DNA from: Halorubellus litoreus
GTDB lineage: Archaea > Halobacteriota > Halobacteria > Halobacteriales > Natrialbaceae
DNA length: 64,000 bases
Assembly (NCBI RefSeq): GCF_037081675.1
Contig: NZ_JAZAQL010000003.1
Span: forward strand, 372,001-436,000
Direction of reading: 5' to 3'
Both the position numbers and the translations under genes were made by a program. Of this stretch, positions 59,690 to 64,000 are shown piece after piece. Position 1 is the first letter of the stretch, and each line of letters starts with the position of its first letter. The notes under the pieces are model-generated. The model worked only from the letters and a program-made list of their open reading frames with translations. It made no database searches and had not been told where the DNA came from.

Positions 59690-60709
59690 TCAGGCGGCGA
59701 CGAGCGGCCGAACGGCGGCGGGCGCGCCCTGGACGCGCGCGCTCTCGGTCGCCGTTTCGTTGTCAGCGGTGACGACGCTGGTCCAGACCTGGAGCGCGAA
59801 GTCCGCGGAGTTCTGTCCCGGGGACGCGGGTGCGTCGCCCTTGTAGAGCAGGAACACGAGGCGGACGTTCTCGCCGGGCTGCTCGGGGACGACGTCGCGC
59901 GCGACCACGGCGTCCTCGCCGGCGGCGAGCGACACCTCGAACGCGTCGAGCTGTCTGGTCTCGGTGACGGTGCCGTCGTCGCCCACGGTCTGTGCGAGCA
60001 CGACGACCGAGTACTGCATCTGCGCGTTCTCGTGGTTCTCGACGCCGACGTGGAACGTGTGCGAGTCGCCAGCGACGAGTTCGCTCGGGTAGTCCTCGGC
60101 GACGAGGTCGCCGTCGGCGTTCTCGTTCAGCACGTAGAACTCCGTGAACGGGTCGCTCGCGGGCGGGAACGCGGCGGTCACGCCGACGGCCGCGACGAGC
60201 ACGACCCCCGCTGCGAGGAACGCCGCGTTCTGGTTCCGGGAGCCGGGGAGCGCGCTCCAGATTCGCTCGAGTGCGCCGGAACTCAGCGGCGCGCGGCGGA
60301 CGTACGGCGCGAGCAATGCACGACGCACCGCCGCCACCGCCGCCGCGACGATCGTGATCGCGGCGAGAACGCCAGCGACCGGGACGAACGTCAGCGTGGC
60401 GAGCGTCGCGAACGCCACGCCGACGACTCCGGCCAGGAGCGCGCTCCCGAGGATCGAGAGTGCAACGACGACCGCCGTCGACGGCGTCGACGCCGCCGCC
60501 GGTTCCGCGTCGTCGAACACCGACGATCGCTCCGGGAACACCGCGGACACGACCGCGTACCCGGGAACGAACACGAGCACGGCGAGCCCGAGCGCCCACT
60601 CTACGGGCCACGGGACGCCCGGGACGACGAACGCGAGCACCGCGAGCACGGAGACGCCCGCGACGAGCACGAGGTCGGTGAACCAACGCCAGTAGACGGC
60701 GTCGCTCAT
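59690..60709 (-). CDS. DUF1616 membrane protein
   Basis: 339 residues. Six N-terminal helices hold the DUF1616 part: FTDLVLVAGVSVLAVLAFVVPG, LGLAVLVFVPGYAVVSAVFPE, ILGSALLAGVVGVAF. A soluble beta-rich C-terminal part (about 190-320: FYVLNENADGDLVAEDYPSEL ... VVLAQTVGDDGTVTETRQL) faces outside. It overlaps the upstream GT-C-like gene by 4 bases (60706-60709). DUF1616 proteins lie beside polysaccharide and glycosyltransferase genes in haloarchaea, in keeping with its neighbours here. Confidence 0.85.
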   Translation of the reverse strand: MSDAVYWRWFTDLVLVAGVSVLAVLAFVVPGVPWPVEWALGLAVLVFVPGYAVVSAVFPERSSVFDDAEPAAASTPSTAVVVALSILGSALLAGVVGVAFATLATLTFVPVAGVLAAITIVAAAVAAVRRALLAPYVRRAPLSSGALERIWSALPGSRNQNAAFLAAGVVLVAAVGVTAAFPPASDPFTEFYVLNENADGDLVAEDYPSELVAGDSHTFHVGVENHENAQMQYSVVVLAQTVGDDGTVTETRQLDAFEVSLAAGEDAVVARDVVPEQPGENVRLVFLLYKGDAPASPGQNSADFALQVWTSVVTADNETATESARVQGAPAAVRPLVAA

Positions 60710-62685
60710 TCGTCACTCACCTCCGAGTCGCTCGGGGCCGTGCATAGCAGCACTTCGTCGTTCGCGTACACGTAGTTCCGGCCGTCCGAGCAGACCTCCG
60801 CCTGCGTGTACGAGGCGTCGGTGCTCGGGTACGGTTCCTCGCCGAGTTCGTACTGGAACGTCGACGGACCCGTCGCCTGGTACGACCGATAGACGATCGG
60901 GACGTCCTCGGTCGGTCCGTCAGCGTCGACGGTGAGCGTCACCATCTCCGCTGGCTCCAGCGGATGGAACGTCCGCCAGTACGGGTGGTCGGTCTGCACG
61001 TCAGCCATCGTTCCGGCCGACAGCAGGCCGGGGATGGTGTCGCTCGCTGCGAGCTCGGCGTCGGTGAACGCCGTCCGCGCGTAGCGGTCGTCGAACACCG
61101 GGTCGTCGAGCGTCGCCTTCTCCGCGACCACCATCGACGTCGGGTAGCCGAGCGCGAACACGAGGACGATGGCGACCATCGCCCCGCGCGGCGCGTGCGA
61201 GACGACGTGGAACAGGCCCACGGCGGCGACGAGCGACAGCGGGACGTACAGGAACGCGATCCAGCGGCCCGGCAGGAACACGGTGATGCCGAACGTGTTG
61301 AATCCGAACGTGAACACGAACATCAGCGCGCCGGCGGCGAGGACGGTGATCGTCGCGTCCATCCGCTGGCGCCAGCGAAGCATCACGAGCGCGCCGACGA
61401 CCGCTGCGGCGAGCAGGAGCGCGAACCCGAACAGCTCGATGTACGGCACGAGCGTGTCGAGGAGGGTCTCCGGGCCGCTCGATCCGGGGACCGCCGGCTC
61501 GCTCGTGCTCAGGAGGTTCAGGAACCCGGCGTCCTCGACGAACGTCTCCGAGACGACGCCGAGCATCCGCACGAGGAACCCCTCGCCGGCGGTGTCAGCG
61601 CCGCCGCCAGTCCACGGGGCGAGCGTCCAGGAGACGACGGTCGCGACCAGCGACGCGAGGAACGTCGCGCCGAGCACGAGCGTGCTCCGCTGCCAGCCGG
61701 ACGCGTCCGTCGCGTCGCGGATGCCGGCGACGCCGACCGCGACCGCGAGCGTCACGAGCAGCACGGCGGTCGACACCTGGTGCGTGAACACGATCGCGAG
61801 ACTGAACGCGAACACCCCCACCGCGACCCAGCCCTCGCCGTCCGTGTAGAACGTCTTCAGGACGAAGTAGAGGACCGCGATGAAGAACGCGAGTCCGAGA
61901 CTCGTCGGGATGACGTGGAGGCCCCAGCGGATGAACTGGTCGGCGAACGCGTACAGGGCGGTCGCGACGAGCGCCCACCGCGCCGGCACGAACATCGCAC
62001 CGATACCGTACACGAACAGCGCCGATAGCGGGACGACGAGGCCGACGGTCAGGTAGATGCCTGCGCGAGGCGACCCCGTGACGAGCGCACCGAGCGACGA
62101 GAGCGCGTGGTACAGCGGCGCGAGCAGGTACTTGCTCTCACTGAGCGGTTCGAGCGACCCGGTCGCGGCGATGCCCTCGACCCAGACGGGGCCGTGCACC
62201 CAGATGTCGCCGCCGACGAACCCGGGCACCGCGAACAGCGCGGTGGTGCGGATCACGATAGCGGCGACGAATATCTCGAAGAGCACGACCGGTGGGCTGA
62301 GCGACTCCGCCTTCACGAGCAGTATCTGGAAGAGCAGGAGCGTCCCCACGAGCCCCGTCAGGAAGATGACGGGCAGGGAGCGTTCACCGACGAGGCGCAC
62401 GGCGGCGACGAGCGCCGCGACCGCGAGCACGACGACCGCCGGGAGATACCCCGCGACCGTCTCGGAGAACTGCGGGAGCGCGACCTCGTCCATCACGCGG
62501 TCGTGCGTGACGAGGTACGTGCCGCACGCGAGCCCGATGGCGACCGGGATGACGGTGAGGAACGGCTGGTCGGCGAAGAACCGCAGGCCGAGGAGGAGGA
62601 CGGCGGCGACGAGGCCGAGTTTCGCGACCGTGACGTCGACGTCGCGGTCCTCGAACCGGTTCTCGAACGCGTTCCGGTAACTCAT
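60706..62685 (-). CDS. GT-C-like polytopic membrane protein
   Basis: 659 residues with about 14 helices and a C-terminal extracellular part of about 130 residues. The first outside loop has GFVGGDIWVHGPVWVEGI, with the acidic residue and aromatic pattern of GT-C glycosyltransferases that use lipid-linked sugars. Late segments (PYWRTFHPLEPAEMVTLTV, SYTQAEVCSDGRNYVY) have a beta-rich look. It probably adds sugars to a surface glycan. The ATG at 62683-62685 starts the two-gene unit with DUF1616. Confidence 0.8.
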   Translation of the reverse strand: MSYRNAFENRFEDRDVDVTVAKLGLVAAVLLLGLRFFADQPFLTVIPVAIGLACGTYLVTHDRVMDEVALPQFSETVAGYLPAVVVLAVAALVAAVRLVGERSLPVIFLTGLVGTLLLFQILLVKAESLSPPVVLFEIFVAAIVIRTTALFAVPGFVGGDIWVHGPVWVEGIAATGSLEPLSESKYLLAPLYHALSSLGALVTGSPRAGIYLTVGLVVPLSALFVYGIGAMFVPARWALVATALYAFADQFIRWGLHVIPTSLGLAFFIAVLYFVLKTFYTDGEGWVAVGVFAFSLAIVFTHQVSTAVLLVTLAVAVGVAGIRDATDASGWQRSTLVLGATFLASLVATVVSWTLAPWTGGGADTAGEGFLVRMLGVVSETFVEDAGFLNLLSTSEPAVPGSSGPETLLDTLVPYIELFGFALLLAAAVVGALVMLRWRQRMDATITVLAAGALMFVFTFGFNTFGITVFLPGRWIAFLYVPLSLVAAVGLFHVVSHAPRGAMVAIVLVFALGYPTSMVVAEKATLDDPVFDDRYARTAFTDAELAASDTIPGLLSAGTMADVQTDHPYWRTFHPLEPAEMVTLTVDADGPTEDVPIVYRSYQATGPSTFQYELGEEPYPSTDASYTQAEVCSDGRNYVYANDEVLLCTAPSDSEVSDE

Positions 62686-62923
62686 CGTTTGGCCTCGCTG
62701 CCGACCGCCGTCGAAGACGCGTTCGACGGATCGATGCGGGTGCCTCGACGAGCGCGACGCTGTCGCGTCGCCCGGTCGAGGTGTTCGTGGACGTGTGACT
62801 GTTGTGGTGACACTGTTCTCGAAGACAGTTGCGTGAAGATAGGCTTCGTTATGTCCGTCATACCGGTGGTAGGAATGACGGAGCGGCGCTTCGAGCCGTT
62901 CGGGACTACGGGCGTCCGGTCGC

Positions 62924-63976
62924 TCATTCTGCCACCGATTCGTAGACCGCTCGGATGCGTTCGCCCATCCGTTCGGCCGATAGTTCTGTCATCTTCCGGC
63001 GACCGTCGGAGGGCTCGCCGCGTTCGAGGACCGTCGCGAGCGCGTCGACGAGGCCCTCGTCGGTGCTCGCGACCGCGGCGTTCCGGACGCCGTCGACGAG
63101 ATCGGGGACGTCCCCGACCGGCGTCGATACGACCGGTGCGTTGCACGCGAGCGCCTCCTTGATCGCGTTCGGCGACCCTTCGCTCTTCGAGGTCAACAGG
63201 ACCGCATCGGCCGCGTTCAGGTACAGCGGCATCCGGTCGTGGGGGACGCCGTGTATCGCGTGCAGCTCGACGTCACCGACGACGCCGGTTCCGTCGGCAC
63301 CGCGTCCACCGTCGCCCGTCGAGTCCGCGGTCCCGTCGGTCGCGTCCGCGCGCACCGACCGAACGCCGTCGCCGACCTCGACCGCGAGCGGTTGCGTCAC
63401 GAGTCGCTCTCGGACCGCGTCGACGATGCGTTCCGCTCGCGGGTAATCCTTCACCGCACGCTGCTTCGCGTACGGGAAGAGGACGTGCTTGACGTCCTGC
63501 CGCCAGCCGAGGACGTCGCGCGCCACCTCACCGGAGAACGGCCTGAAGACGTCCAGGTCGATGCCGTGCGGGATGACGTGACAGTCCGTGCCCGTCGCCG
63601 CCGCCATCTCGTCCGTCATCACGATGACGGCGTCCGCGTGCTTCGCGCAGAACCGACTGAGTGGCGCGGGCTTCCCGAGGATATCCGACCCCCAGAGCGT
63701 GAGGACGACCGGGAGGTTCGGTTGCGCGAGCGCCGCGGGCCCCGTCAGCCCGTAGTTCGCGTGCAGGACGTCGTAATCACCGAACGACGCCTTCAACACC
63801 GCTGGATAGTACGTGACGTAGTCGAGCACGGAACGGGACCGGTCGGCGTGGTCCGTCGTCACCCGCTTCCCCGGCACCGGCAGGACGTCGACCTCGACGC
63901 CCTGGGCTTCGAGGACCGCGACCTGCTGCCGGAAGAACTCGGCTTCGTCGTTCGTCACGAGTGTGAGTACGCGCAT
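62924..63976 (-). CDS. GT4-family glycosyltransferase
   Basis: 350 residues. GT-B layout: N-terminal Rossmann domain (VLHANYGLTGPAALAQPNLPVVLTLWGSD), then HVIPHGIDLDVFRPF and, in the second domain, SKSEGSPNAIKEALACNAPVVSTPVGDVPDLV, the GT4 E-x7-E region (EGSPNAIKE). It transfers a sugar from a nucleotide donor to a glycan or lipid. A Gly/Asp-rich insert (about 216-240) is a halophilic loop. Complete, ATG 63974-63976; it may be the last gene of a glycan cluster that continues past the right edge. Confidence 0.9.
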   Translation of the reverse strand: MRVLTLVTNDEAEFFRQQVAVLEAQGVEVDVLPVPGKRVTTDHADRSRSVLDYVTYYPAVLKASFGDYDVLHANYGLTGPAALAQPNLPVVLTLWGSDILGKPAPLSRFCAKHADAVIVMTDEMAAATGTDCHVIPHGIDLDVFRPFSGEVARDVLGWRQDVKHVLFPYAKQRAVKDYPRAERIVDAVRERLVTQPLAVEVGDGVRSVRADATDGTADSTGDGGRGADGTGVVGDVELHAIHGVPHDRMPLYLNAADAVLLTSKSEGSPNAIKEALACNAPVVSTPVGDVPDLVDGVRNAAVASTDEGLVDALATVLERGEPSDGRRKMTELSAERMGERIRAVYESVAE

Positions 63977-64000
63977 GAGAGTGTAGTTGGTCGATAAAGC

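Overview
The window is a stretch of haloarchaeal (class Halobacteria) chromosome. The DNA is very GC-rich with a strong C/G preference at third codon positions, and the predicted proteins are Asp/Glu-rich. Several promoters have an archaeal TATA-like box about 28 bases before a leaderless ATG. Marker families include HalOD1, DUF58/transglutaminase clusters, PGF-CTERM surface proteins and archaeal-type pantetheine-phosphate adenylyltransferase. I cannot name the genus. I found no rRNA, tRNA, CRISPR array or intact insertion sequence.

Layout. 1-8.8 kb: an edge-truncated surface protein, a small zinc-finger protein, a tandem universal stress protein, Hsp20, an MBL-fold hydrolase, a PQQ beta-propeller protein, an ABC exporter pair and a membrane-anchored HTH protein. 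9.0-16.3 kb: a translationally coupled four-gene minus-strand operon (DUF4129/transglutaminase, DUF7269-like, DUF58, DUF7519-like). 16.6-25 kb: PadR regulator, methyltransferase, P-loop kinase, secreted alpha/beta hydrolase, a second ABC pair, a polytopic membrane protein, a lipoprotein, a cytochrome b C-terminal-half protein and a second tandem USP. 26.2-39.3 kb: two giant tandem subtilisin-like surface proteases with seven PKD-like domains each, then a MoxR ATPase. 39.4-49.2 kb: a divergent USP, a frameshifted DUF2267 gene, an SDR, a phosphoribosyltransferase, a four-CBS protein with an HPF-like tail, a P2-type cation ATPase, a Na/Pi-type transporter, CoaD and a DUF7344-like/HalOD1 pair. 49.2-51.6 kb: about 1 kb of unusual non-coding DNA followed by a ParA-type ATPase and an acidic partner. 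51.6-64 kb: a cytochrome b N-terminal-half protein, CobQ, small proteins, GlmS, a second PQQ protein, RidA, DUF1616 and GT-C-like membrane proteins, and a GT4 glycosyltransferase.

How parts may work together. The transglutaminase/DUF58 operon and the separate MoxR ATPase are the components of a MoxR-type envelope system, here about 22 kb apart. The two cytochrome b halves, about 27 kb apart, could form one bc-type quinol-oxidising cytochrome. The tandem proteases carry a signal peptide and an archaeosortase-type C-terminal sorting signal, so they should be surface-anchored. ParA, its partner and the repeat-bearing DNA upstream look like a partition locus.

A recurring oddity is short tandem duplication (31-35 bp) placed exactly over gene 3' ends and stop codons at three loci. 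At one of them the 31-bp duplication has shifted the frame and replaced the C-terminal tail of a stress protein; the older tail is still readable downstream.
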